A DNA stretch of 64,000 bases from Ancylomarina sp. DW003 (GTDB lineage: Bacteria; Bacteroidota; Bacteroidia; Bacteroidales; Marinifilaceae). The notes beneath the pieces are model-generated. The model did no database searches. It was not told the DNA's origin and was given only the letters and a program-made list of their open reading frames with translations. The DNA is taken from positions 1-64,000 of the forward strand of contig NZ_JAKJSD010000002.1 in assembly GCF_029029505.1 (NCBI RefSeq), in the 5' to 3' direction. The position numbers were made by a program, and so were the translations under genes. Positions 15,411-23,362 of this stretch are shown here, piece after piece. Within the stretch, counting starts at the first letter, position 1; every line of letters starts with the position of its first letter.

Positions 15411-16940
15411 ATGCGTAGTCCCAAAATAGAATTAAGACATCTAAAATCTGAAGATTACTATGCTCTTAAACAAGCCTCAACAGAAGCTTATGCAGGTATA
15501 GAAGGTCAGGTTTGGAATAAACCTGATCTCAATCGATTATTAAAAACATTCCCAGAAGGGCAAATTTGCATTTTAGTTAAAGGCAAAGTTGTAGCATGTG
15601 CTTTATCCATAATTGTCAAGTCAAGACTTGTGACTAAACAACACACATATAAAGAAATCACAGGGAATTTCACTTTTTCAACTCATACCGAAAATGGCGA
15701 TGTGCTATATGGTATCGAAATATTAGTTCATCCCAAACATAGGGATAAAAGATTAGGACGAAGATTGTATGATGCCCGTAAAGAACTATGCGAAAATCTA
15801 AATCTAAAATCAATCGTAGCCGGAGGAAGGATCCCAAATTACAAACGTTATTCAAAACAATTAAGTCCGCGAGAATATATAGAAAATGTTAAAAAACGAG
15901 AAATCAGTGACCCTGTATTAAGTTTTCAGCTTTCAAATGATTTTCACGTTAAAAAAATCCTAAAAGAATATCTCCCCGGCGATTCAGAATCAGAAGATTA
16001 TGCAACATTGCTTGAATGGAACAATATTTATTATCAAGAAGATCTCAAATTAATAAATACAGAAAAAAAAAGTGTTAGAATTGGGATTGTTCAATGGCAA
16101 ATGCGATCATTCCAAAATTTTGAAAATTTAATTGAACAAGTTGAATACTTTGTGGATTCATTGAGTCGGTACAAGGTTGATTTTATTCTGTTCCCAGAAT
16201 TATTCCATGCTCCCTTATTAGCCAATTTCAATGAAATGAATGAATCAAAGGCTATTAGAATGCTTGCCAAATTTACTGAATCTTTGAGAGAGGTTTTCAG
16301 CGATTATTCAATAAAATATAATACGAATATTATTGCTGGTTGTTTACCATGCTGGGAACACGAAAAACTCTATAGTATTTCATATTTGTGCAGAAGAGAT
16401 GGAACATTTGATTCTCAATATAAAATACACCCCACTCCTTCTGAAGTAAAATGTTGGGGTATGAATGGTGGATTAAACATAAATACTTTCGATACAGATT
16501 GTGGAAGAATAGGCATACTCTCAGGTTATGATATTGAATTTCCTGAGCTAGCAAGATTACAAGCTCAGGAAAATGTGCAGATATTATTTGTTCCTTTTGT
16601 TTCTGATAGTAAAAACAGCTACTATAGAATAAGACGATGTGCACAATCAAGGGCAATTGAAAATGAGTGCTATGTGGCTATATCTGGATGTGTTGGTAAT
16701 TTACCAAAAATTTCCAACATGGATATTCAATATGCACAATCGGCAATTTTCACCCCATCTGATTTTGCATTCCCTACTGATGCAATTTTGGCAGAAGCAA
16801 CACCAAACACAGAAATGACTCTAATAGCTGATCTTGACATGAGTTTATTAAAGCATGTTCACGAATTTGGCAATCACACGAATCTAAAAAACCGTAGAAC
16901 TGATTTATATCAAGTATTATTAAAAAATAAGACAGAATAA
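15411..16940 (+). CDS. GNAT acetyltransferase-nitrilase fusion with altered nitrilase nucleophile
   Basis: The frame opens earlier at a TTG, but the ATG at 15411 (MRSPKIELRHL) fits the family start and gives 509 residues. Residues 1-190 are a GNAT acetyltransferase domain (YGIEILVHPKHRDKRLGRRLYDARK is the acetyl-CoA loop). Residues 215-509 are a carbon-nitrogen hydrolase domain of the YhcX type. The nitrilase Glu (LFPELF) and Lys (QYKIHPTP) are present. The nucleophile position, normally GxxxCYD.EFPE, reads GILSGYDIEFPE, so the cysteine is Gly372. Members with Cys hydrolyse amides such as N-carbamoylputrescine; this one should not hydrolyse by that route. It probably uses the acetyltransferase half, with a binding role for the other half (inference). 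Confidence 0.85.
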   Translation: MRSPKIELRHLKSEDYYALKQASTEAYAGIEGQVWNKPDLNRLLKTFPEGQICILVKGKVVACALSIIVKSRLVTKQHTYKEITGNFTFSTHTENGDVLYGIEILVHPKHRDKRLGRRLYDARKELCENLNLKSIVAGGRIPNYKRYSKQLSPREYIENVKKREISDPVLSFQLSNDFHVKKILKEYLPGDSESEDYATLLEWNNIYYQEDLKLINTEKKSVRIGIVQWQMRSFQNFENLIEQVEYFVDSLSRYKVDFILFPELFHAPLLANFNEMNESKAIRMLAKFTESLREVFSDYSIKYNTNIIAGCLPCWEHEKLYSISYLCRRDGTFDSQYKIHPTPSEVKCWGMNGGLNINTFDTDCGRIGILSGYDIEFPELARLQAQENVQILFVPFVSDSKNSYYRIRRCAQSRAIENECYVAISGCVGNLPKISNMDIQYAQSAIFTPSDFAFPTDAILAEATPNTEMTLIADLDMSLLKHVHEFGNHTNLKNRRTDLYQVLLKNKTE

Positions 16941-16942
16941 AA

Positions 16943-16966
16943 GTGACTTATCTAGTTAATCTCGTC
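16943..16966 (+). promoter_or_regulatory. Candidate ECF sigma promoter (site 4)
   Basis: GTGAC at 16943-16947, a 15-base spacer and CGTC at 16963-16966 lie 31 bases before the start of the secreted PepSY-like gene. The geometry matches sites 2 and 3. Confidence 0.55.
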
Positions 16967-16996
16967 AAACTACTATAAACTTTAAAATTAAAAAAA

Positions 16997-17455
16997 ATGA
17001 AAACAATACTATTACTATTAATTGGATTTATACCAAGTTTGGTTTTTGGTCAACACATTGATGTTCCTAAAAAAGTCACTAAAACATTTGAAGAAAAATT
17101 CCAGGATGTTGAAGATTTATCATGGAACACTAAGAATGATAATTTTGAAGCGTCATTCTATTTAAATGATATTTACACATTAAGCCTGTATACTAAACAA
17201 GGTGTATGGCTCGAAACAGCATCAGCAACTAATCCTTATGAAATTCCTACGGGACTAGTTGACAAAATATATAACACCTATAGCGAATCTGAAATAGAGC
17301 GCATATTTGATGTAGAAACTTTTAAGAATACACATTTCTTTAGAATTGAATTAACCGATGAGAAAACTCATTATCTCATCACGGTGACTCACAAAGGCGT
17401 AATAACTGAAATTAGCAAAACTGCACTTAATAATTATGACGAAGAATTAGAATAG
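16997..17455 (+). CDS. Secreted PepSY-like protein
   Basis: At 152 residues the protein has a clear signal peptide (MKTILLLLIGFIPSLVFGQ, cut near residue 19). The mature part contains two PepSY-like units (about 22-80 and 85-145). Each has a helix followed by strands with the pattern VxxxxWxxxxxxxEAxFxLND or FFRIELTDEKTHYLITVTHKG. Such proteins are common periplasmic or surface proteins in Bacteroidota and resemble beta-lactamase-inhibitor folds, but their role is largely unknown. A candidate ECF promoter sits just upstream and a strong terminator follows. It shares its repeat pattern with the cytosolic gene at 11152. Confidence 0.75.
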   Translation: MKTILLLLIGFIPSLVFGQHIDVPKKVTKTFEEKFQDVEDLSWNTKNDNFEASFYLNDIYTLSLYTKQGVWLETASATNPYEIPTGLVDKIYNTYSESEIERIFDVETFKNTHFFRIELTDEKTHYLITVTHKGVITEISKTALNNYDEELE

Positions 17456-17480
17456 TATTCCTTGTTATATTCTAATTGTT

Positions 17481-17510
17481 GGCCGCCTATATGGGCGGCC
17501 TTTTATTTAT
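17481..17510 (+). terminator. Intrinsic terminator after the PepSY-like gene
   Basis: GGCCGCC (17481-17487) and GGCGGCC (17494-17500) form a 7-bp GC stem with a 6-base loop, followed by TTTTATTTAT. Confidence 0.9.
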
Positions 17511-17899
17511 TGATAAAACCAACACTCAAACAGTTGGTTAGACTTTTTTTTAGTATTATTCGAACAATTGCCCGATAAGCAGCAAAGGCCTAAAAAACAC
17601 CATTATATTGATGCCAAGCAAAAAATGTCATTTTTACTGTTAATCCACATCTCATCTGACATTTTGACTTTTAATACAGTTAAGGCTTAAGCATAAATGA
17701 CATTTTTTCACTCTTTAGTCTATCATACCAAAACCCACACAACTCCCTAATAAACAACACCAAACACTCAAAACCTCTCTTTAAACAAATCATTTTTGGC
17801 ATTCGATTTGATCAAAAATAAATGGATCGCGATTCCAATATTTTAATTTAAACTGTTAATTATTTAATAATAAAAAAAATTAATTAAGGAGGATTTATC
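17511..17899 (+). promoter_or_regulatory. Intergenic region upstream of hsp20 with repeated TGACATTTT
   Basis: There is no gene here. Three copies of one 9-mer occur in 85 bases: AAAATGTCA at 17622-17630 (inverted), TGACATTTT at 17657-17665 and TGACATTTT at 17698-17706. ACTGTTAA and ACAGTTAA also flank the middle copy. No CIRCE element (TTAGCACTC inverted repeat) was seen. A strong ribosome-binding site AAGGAGG (17886-17892) lies 7 bases before the ATG, one of very few in the window. Confidence 0.35.
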
Positions 17900-18343
17900 A
17901 TGACACTAGTAAAGAGAAATTCAGACAATTTATTTCCATCCTTATTTGACAATTTCTTCTCAAGAGATTGGATGGATTGGAACAATTCAAACTATTCTAA
18001 TACTAACACAACATTACCCGCAGTAAATGTTCGTGAAGACGATCATGAATTCACGATTGAAGTAGCAGCTCCAGGCATGAAAAAAGATGATTTCAACATC
18101 AATCTGGATAATAACCAATTAACTATCTCCTCTGAAATCAAGAGTGAAAGCGAAGGTAAAGAAGGGAATTATTCTCGCAAGGAGTTCTCATATCAATCGT
18201 TTAGCAGATCATTTAGGCTTCCTGTAAATTTAATTGATGGTGATAAAATTTCGGCCAAATACGATGAAGGTATCCTTTGTATTCGTTTACCTAAAAAAGA
18301 AGAAGCAAAACCTAAACCATCAAGAATCATTTCTATCAAATAA
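17900..18343 (+). CDS. Small heat-shock protein, Hsp20/alpha-crystallin family
   Basis: The 147-residue chaperone has an N-terminal arm (FPSLFDNFFSRDWMDW, typical of bacterial Hsp20), an alpha-crystallin domain at about 40-132 (PAVNVREDDHEFTIEVAAPGMKKDDF ... ISAKYDEGILCIRLPK) and a short tail with the oligomer-linking IxI-like ending (RIISIK). It holds unfolded proteins in a refoldable state without ATP. The strong Shine-Dalgarno sequence suggests high translation after induction. It is a single gene closed by a strong terminator. Confidence 0.96.
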   Translation: MTLVKRNSDNLFPSLFDNFFSRDWMDWNNSNYSNTNTTLPAVNVREDDHEFTIEVAAPGMKKDDFNINLDNNQLTISSEIKSESEGKEGNYSRKEFSYQSFSRSFRLPVNLIDGDKISAKYDEGILCIRLPKKEEAKPKPSRIISIK

Positions 18344-18348
18344 TCGAG

Positions 18349-18384
18349 TAGGAGGAAAATAAAATAGTTTTCCTCCTATTTTAC
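18349..18384 (+). terminator. Intrinsic terminator of hsp20
   Basis: TAGGAGGAAAA (18349-18359) and TTTTCCTCCTA (18368-18378) form a perfect 11-bp stem with an 8-base loop, followed by TTTTAC. Confidence 0.9.
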
Positions 18385-18385
18385 T

Positions 18386-18434
18386 TTCCGACCTCTCACA
18401 CCACCGTACGTACGGTTCTCGTATACGGCGGTTC
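18386..18434 (-). mobile_element. Group II intron domain V/VI relic
   Basis: Read on the minus strand, 18434 to 18386 has the form of group II intron domain V and the start of domain VI. A 9-bp lower stem is made by ACCGCCGTA (18432-18424) with TACGGTGGT (18408-18400); a two-base CG bulge, a short upper stem and a small loop follow; then GTGTGAGAGGTCGG. This GTACGTACGGTGGTGTGAGAGG-type core is characteristic of bacterial introns. No reverse transcriptase or other intron domain lies nearby, so it is a fragment. It sits exactly between the hsp20 terminator and the end of hsdR, at the left edge of the accessory island. Confidence 0.6.
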
Positions 18435-18503
18435 CTTAATATACAACCCTTACCTTCCGATAATAATCAGAAAAGAAAACATAGCCTGCTTTTTTAGGAC
18501 TAG

Positions 18504-21500
18504 TCATGACTCTGCTGCGAACTGGATTCGATCGTTTGTTGGGTAAATCTTGATGAGGGATCTTTCGAAATCGTCACAAAGCTGCTGTAAGCTTGATTTT
18601 GTTTCGCGAATAAAAAATGTACTTAGTGTTTTTTTATTTCGGCGAATGTATTTCTTATAAATAAGATTAAAATCAGAAAAAATTTCTTCTGTATCGAAAG
18701 CACAGCCTTCATCTGTCATTTTTGCCATTAGTCTTTTTCCATTGGTATCAAGTTTTATATACGCGAAAAACTTTTCGATCTGAGTTTCAAACTCTTCAAT
18801 TAATTGCTCGATTTCTTCTTCTTCCTGGTTTCTCTTTTCAATTACTCTTAAGATATCAAAGCGGTATTGTTTCCCATTTGAATCTCCTGAAACACCACCC
18901 TTAGTTGGCTTAGCTTTATCTCCTTCTTTGGGCTCGTTGGGAGCAATGATCCCAATTCTATTATCGAAAAATATGTCCACATCGTCGACAATATCTTCTG
19001 GTCTGTGAATATTATTATACTCATTGTTGAATTTCTTCCAAAATTGCAGGAAGTTTTCTTCATTATACTTCTTATCTAAATCAAGTACATAAACAATGAG
19101 ATTTAGGATTTTGAAGTAATCATTAACGAGTTTCTTAAGAGATTTTGCTGCTTGAGGTTTGGCATGTATAAAATCAGTAAAACTGTTTTGCAAATTAATT
19201 ATAATCTGAATTTCAGATTGATTTTCCTGATAATTCAAGAATGCATGATAACAGGTTTTAAATAAATCATGTTCTCTCAACTTCTGATATTTCTCAACTA
19301 ATTTTTCTTCATCCTTAAGTGGATCAAAATCTGAAACGACGACATTGCTAAAATGCTCAAAAGCCTTTTTAATATTATTTACATTCACATTTTTATATGA
19401 GAAATCAACGATCTTACAGTCGTGTTTTTTAAAGCTTGGTGGTAAAGTTCGATTTACTCTTGAAATGGTTTGAATCGCATTTATCCCTCTAATTTCCTTA
19501 TCCAAAAATAGAGTATGCAACTTGGGTTCGTCAAATCCTGTCTGTAATTTATCTACAACTATAATTAAACCATTTTTGCAAGTAGCGAAGTTTTGTAGCA
19601 CTTTCTCTTCTGACATCTTATTGATAGAAGATGCACTCATATGGTCTTGATTATCGCTGTAAACTATATATACAGGAGCCTTTTCAAATCGAGAGTACTT
19701 ACTTTCCTGAACTTTTCCAGCAAAAAATGTATCTATATACCCTTTGTATTTAACTGCAGCTTTTATTGATGAAACCGCCAGCATTGCTTTGGCTTTCTTA
19801 CTGACTTGATAATAGACCGATGAAACTAATCGGTCCACGATAAATTTGGATATCGCTTCAATCCGCTCATCATTTTCGTATATTTTCTTCTTTCGGATAG
19901 CATATTTATTGCCCTTCTTATCAATCCCAGTACTTGTATTATCCGGAATCTCATAGCCTGTATCTCCTTCAAATCCTTCAATATCACTACCAGGAATATC
20001 GAAATACATTTTAGCTGAAACTGGAACAACTCCCTTTATAGGATTTAAAATATACCCATCATCAATAGCTTCTTTCATTGTGTAACTATCGAAAGGCACC
20101 CATATTTTTTCAGCCTCAGCATATTTATTAAATTCACCAAAACGTGCTAGTGTATGATCACTTGGAGTAGCTGTAAAACCAATTATCAGATTTTTCTTTA
20201 CTTGCTGTTTCTTATACATCTCATTATTATCAAAACTGCTTTGTAGTTCATCAAATAGAGAAATCATTTCTTCGTTCTGTTTGCCATTTTGGCTACGATG
20301 AATTTCATCGATAATAAAAGCGATTCGTAACGAAGCTAATCTTTTAACTATTTCACTTGTAAGAACTCCACTAATTGTGTTAAACTTCTGAACGTTAACA
20401 ACAACAATTCTAGTATCACTTTCTAAGGCTTTAACAAATGATTTTTGATCGGAAGCCTCGATATACATTTTATTGCTAATGTTCATGTTGTACATTAACG
20501 AATCTAATTGATCGCGAAGTTGTACTCTATCAACCACCAACATGATTTTATCGTAAACGTATTCCTTTTCTTTTCGTAAATCTTTTAATTGAAGGGCTGT
20601 CCAGCCAATAATATTACTCTTTCCGAAACCTGCAGCGTATTGCAAGAGTAAAGAATAAACATTTTTATTGTTTTGATACTTTAGACGTTTGCTTATTAAT
20701 TCTTCAGCTTGCTGGTCACCAATACCTTTCCCTTTCAACTCCTCTCGAAGTTTATTAATGAAATAATCTGGTTCACTTTCATGCTCCAGAAATTCATTGA
20801 TTTTACTTAGAATCTTATCCGCACCAAACTTTTGTTTTGGGCGTGGTGCTATTAATCGACCATCGTTGTGTTTGTATTGTTTGTTTTTATTCCCTTCTTT
20901 CTTTACTAATTCTCGTTCGATAAAATTGTAATACAGTATTTCACGCTCTATCATTTTTTTATCATACAAGGCTTTAAAAGCTTCCTCGAAACGTTTGGTT
21001 TTAGAAGCTTTAGGATTTTTGAGAGGATAAATCTTAAAATCTTTTTCAAGACGTATATTATAATTCTCGAAATCGTAGCTTCCTTTAGCAGTAGTTTCTT
21101 CTATATTATCGAAAAGATTGCTGATGTTACGAATGACAAATGTTTCTTGAATATCAGTAGATGTAATGTGGATTGCTTTTTCAAATATTTTCAAAAAATC
21201 TTTACGAATTGTTCTCGACACATCATTTTTATTGGCAATTACCAGATATTCCTGAACAGCATTTAGATAATCCTTGGCAACTTTATTTCGTCCTCCTTTT
21301 CTTGCATTCTGATTGTTATAATTACTTTTCAGCTCAGTATAAGTAATAAAAATCCCATTTAAGAAAAAAGATAAATCCGGACGAAATGAAAAACGCTGTT
21401 TGTCTTCAAACTTAAATTTATATGGTAATTCTTGAACTACGGAATAGATGTTTTCATTGAACAGTTTATCCTCGTATGTTTCGCTCCCACTGGGATAAAA

Positions 21501-21818
21501 TAAATGCAGCTTAACCCCTTCAAAAGTAACTGACTTATTCTTATTAATAAAAATCGCCATGTTCATGGATTCCTTAATACGTAGGCTTAGAAAATCCATA
21601 AAGGCTCTCATCAATTCTTTCTCTGAATCAAATTTGCGAAGTAACTTCTTATAATTATCTCTATTTAAAGTTGTGTCACTTATGAAGTTTTTCAAATCTT
21701 CAACTACAAAGAATTGAGATGATACCGTATTTGCCTTTGCTTCGTTATATTGCAAACCATCTTTACGTTCGCAAAGAAAATTGATGAGGTATTTATCTTG
21801 TAAGTCTAATTCCTTCAT
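18504..21818 (-). CDS. hsdR: Type I restriction endonuclease, R subunit
   Basis: At 1104 residues this is the motor and nuclease subunit. The N-terminal PD-(D/E)XK-type nuclease has FRPDLSFFLNG ... YTELKS at about 147-167. The superfamily-2 helicase core follows with Walker A AAGFGKSN (about 398-405), DEIH box, motif III GFTATPSDHT, and later LIIVVDKLQTGFDEPKL and QTISRVNR. The C-terminal region binds the methylase core. With HsdM and HsdS it would translocate and cut unmodified DNA. It is the last gene of the operon, separated from hsdS by 242 bases that hold an Abi-type remnant. It appears full length and intact. Confidence 0.95.
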   Translation of the reverse strand: MKELDLQDKYLINFLCERKDGLQYNEAKANTVSSQFFVVEDLKNFISDTTLNRDNYKKLLRKFDSEKELMRAFMDFLSLRIKESMNMAIFINKNKSVTFEGVKLHLFYPSGSETYEDKLFNENIYSVVQELPYKFKFEDKQRFSFRPDLSFFLNGIFITYTELKSNYNNQNARKGGRNKVAKDYLNAVQEYLVIANKNDVSRTIRKDFLKIFEKAIHITSTDIQETFVIRNISNLFDNIEETTAKGSYDFENYNIRLEKDFKIYPLKNPKASKTKRFEEAFKALYDKKMIEREILYYNFIERELVKKEGNKNKQYKHNDGRLIAPRPKQKFGADKILSKINEFLEHESEPDYFINKLREELKGKGIGDQQAEELISKRLKYQNNKNVYSLLLQYAAGFGKSNIIGWTALQLKDLRKEKEYVYDKIMLVVDRVQLRDQLDSLMYNMNISNKMYIEASDQKSFVKALESDTRIVVVNVQKFNTISGVLTSEIVKRLASLRIAFIIDEIHRSQNGKQNEEMISLFDELQSSFDNNEMYKKQQVKKNLIIGFTATPSDHTLARFGEFNKYAEAEKIWVPFDSYTMKEAIDDGYILNPIKGVVPVSAKMYFDIPGSDIEGFEGDTGYEIPDNTSTGIDKKGNKYAIRKKKIYENDERIEAISKFIVDRLVSSVYYQVSKKAKAMLAVSSIKAAVKYKGYIDTFFAGKVQESKYSRFEKAPVYIVYSDNQDHMSASSINKMSEEKVLQNFATCKNGLIIVVDKLQTGFDEPKLHTLFLDKEIRGINAIQTISRVNRTLPPSFKKHDCKIVDFSYKNVNVNNIKKAFEHFSNVVVSDFDPLKDEEKLVEKYQKLREHDLFKTCYHAFLNYQENQSEIQIIINLQNSFTDFIHAKPQAAKSLKKLVNDYFKILNLIVYVLDLDKKYNEENFLQFWKKFNNEYNNIHRPEDIVDDVDIFFDNRIGIIAPNEPKEGDKAKPTKGGVSGDSNGKQYRFDILRVIEKRNQEEEEIEQLIEEFETQIEKFFAYIKLDTNGKRLMAKMTDEGCAFDTEEIFSDFNLIYKKYIRRNKKTLSTFFIRETKSSLQQLCDDFERSLIKIYPTNDRIQFAAES

Positions 21819-21861
21819 ATTTTAAGAGGGCGTCTAATTATTTCAAAATCTGTTCTTCTTC

Positions 21862-22035
21862 TCAATTGTAAGGGAGTCTCATTTCACGCGTATCAACTAA
21901 GTTGCAAGATGCAATTAGTTCTTTTAAATCAGTTTTAAAACTACTTTCAGGACTAATAATCGTAGAAATACGATTAATGTAGCACAATTGAGCGTAGAAT
22001 TTATTCTCTAACAAGTTTGTGTTTTTAAGAAACAT
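21862..22035 (-). pseudogene. C-terminal remnant of an Abi_2 (AbiD/AbiF-like) gene
   Basis: On the minus strand an ATG at 22035 opens 57 codons ending at 21862. The product (FYAQLCYINRIS, then PESSFKTDLKEL, then DTREMRLPYN) follows the C-terminal end of Abi_2-family abortive-infection proteins, where a cysteine/leucine-rich helix is followed by a SP.S.FK..L..L.. segment and a final MGFPENW-like motif. The full family is about 300 residues, so the N-terminal four fifths are missing. Intact genes of this family are often found between hsdS and hsdR, which fits a decayed accessory gene. Recognition is by pattern only. Confidence 0.5.
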
Positions 22036-22060
22036 AAAGATAAACTTTTCTTTTGTTAAT

Positions 22061-23362
22061 CTATTCTGATACTTTCAATTTACCCGTAACCACGTCGTTG
22101 ATTAGAGTTTTACGAAGCTCTTTAAGCATTCTGATTTGATCTTTGATGTTGATGGTAATTTGATCTATTTTTGATGTCTGAATACTTAGATATTTAGCAA
22201 TTAATTTTTGCTCATTAATTGGTGGGTATATTAGTTTAAATTTATTCAAATCCTCTAATCTAAGGGAAGGTTGCATTATTGATGGAATCTTTTTTCTCTC
22301 CTCTAAAAATGAAGTTGATAAAAAGTAATATTGATAATCTAAATCAATTTGAAAACTAGGCATCATAAGAGCGCAATTTTGTGATAATGAAAATCTACCT
22401 TTAATTATTTTTAAATGCATTGCGTTTGCTCCTACTGTTGTGACCAATAAAATACTTTTATCATATTCATATTCGAAAGTATTTATACTTGCCATAATTC
22501 CATTATTTGCAGTTTGACCACTGAAAACAGGAAAGCTACCTAGTTTATTCACATCTTTTACAAAATCATTATTGTATTTACTTGCATTTACTCCTTTTGA
22601 TAAATTAAAAAAATCCTTTAATCGCTTTATGCTCCAATGCTCAGGAATTTGCCCAATCCACTTTATGCCAGAATCAACTAATTTCACGTCTTTATTTAAA
22701 CCTCGACATACTGTTTCGTTTATTAAGCTTTTGCGTAACTCCTGATACTTGGTCATTTTTTGCTCGAGCAAACTTATTTTTTTATCAATTGCCGTTGTTT
22801 TTCTTTCGAGATAATTGGCGATAAGGGTTTGTTCAGAGATTGGAGGTATAAGAACAGGTAAATTACTAAGAAGACTTTGGCTAAGTGAAGCTCTTGTTAC
22901 TAAACTAATCTCTTTACTTAAAAATTGTCTATTTACTTGTGCTTTAAAAAAGAACTTAGAATATTCCTTCAACAAAGCATTTTTTTTAGGTCGAAGTCTA
23001 ATAACAAAACCAGAAAATGAAGCTTTAGGTATAGTTTTTAAACAGGTTCCCGCAATTCCAATTTCATCAATAGTTTCAGAAGTTCTTGTGAAAAACACAT
23101 CTCCTTCCAGCACCGAGTATAATTTTTGCTCTCCACTTGAAGAATTAGCTAGATTAGAAATTGATTCCAAATTAATATTGTCATTATAAACATTACCATA
23201 ACTTATAAATGGATGCCCATGACCAAAATAATCAGCACCTTTACTTACGCCATTCTGTAAATACCCTAAATTTTTAAGCCTATTAATCTTCCAATTAATA
23301 GGAATGCTAGGTATAAACTCAATATCTGAATCAATATAAGTACTATATTTAGTTAATCTCAT
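22061..23362 (-). CDS. hsdS: Type I restriction-modification specificity subunit
   Basis: At 433 residues the protein has the duplicated HsdS layout. Two variable target-recognition domains (about 1-150 and 215-370) each begin with a related segment (FIPSIPINWKINRLKN near 17-32, WIGQIPEHWSIKRLKD near 225-250). Each ends in a conserved helical spacer (ISEQTLIANYLERKTTAIDKKI; INEQKLIAKYLSIQTSKIDQI). The two domains read the two halves of a bipartite DNA site. The start overlaps the hsdM stop by 4 bases, so the subunits are made together. The target sequence cannot be predicted by reading. Confidence 0.95.
   Translation of the reverse strand: MRLTKYSTYIDSDIEFIPSIPINWKINRLKNLGYLQNGVSKGADYFGHGHPFISYGNVYNDNINLESISNLANSSSGEQKLYSVLEGDVFFTRTSETIDEIGIAGTCLKTIPKASFSGFVIRLRPKKNALLKEYSKFFFKAQVNRQFLSKEISLVTRASLSQSLLSNLPVLIPPISEQTLIANYLERKTTAIDKKISLLEQKMTKYQELRKSLINETVCRGLNKDVKLVDSGIKWIGQIPEHWSIKRLKDFFNLSKGVNASKYNNDFVKDVNKLGSFPVFSGQTANNGIMASINTFEYEYDKSILLVTTVGANAMHLKIIKGRFSLSQNCALMMPSFQIDLDYQYYFLSTSFLEERKKIPSIMQPSLRLEDLNKFKLIYPPINEQKLIAKYLSIQTSKIDQITINIKDQIRMLKELRKTLINDVVTGKLKVSE

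Noticed and set aside
17780-17830. Sigma-54-like promoter (TGGCATTCGATTTGAT) upstream of hsp20
   Set aside because: The -12 GC is not present and no sigma-54 activator is near; the match is too weak.
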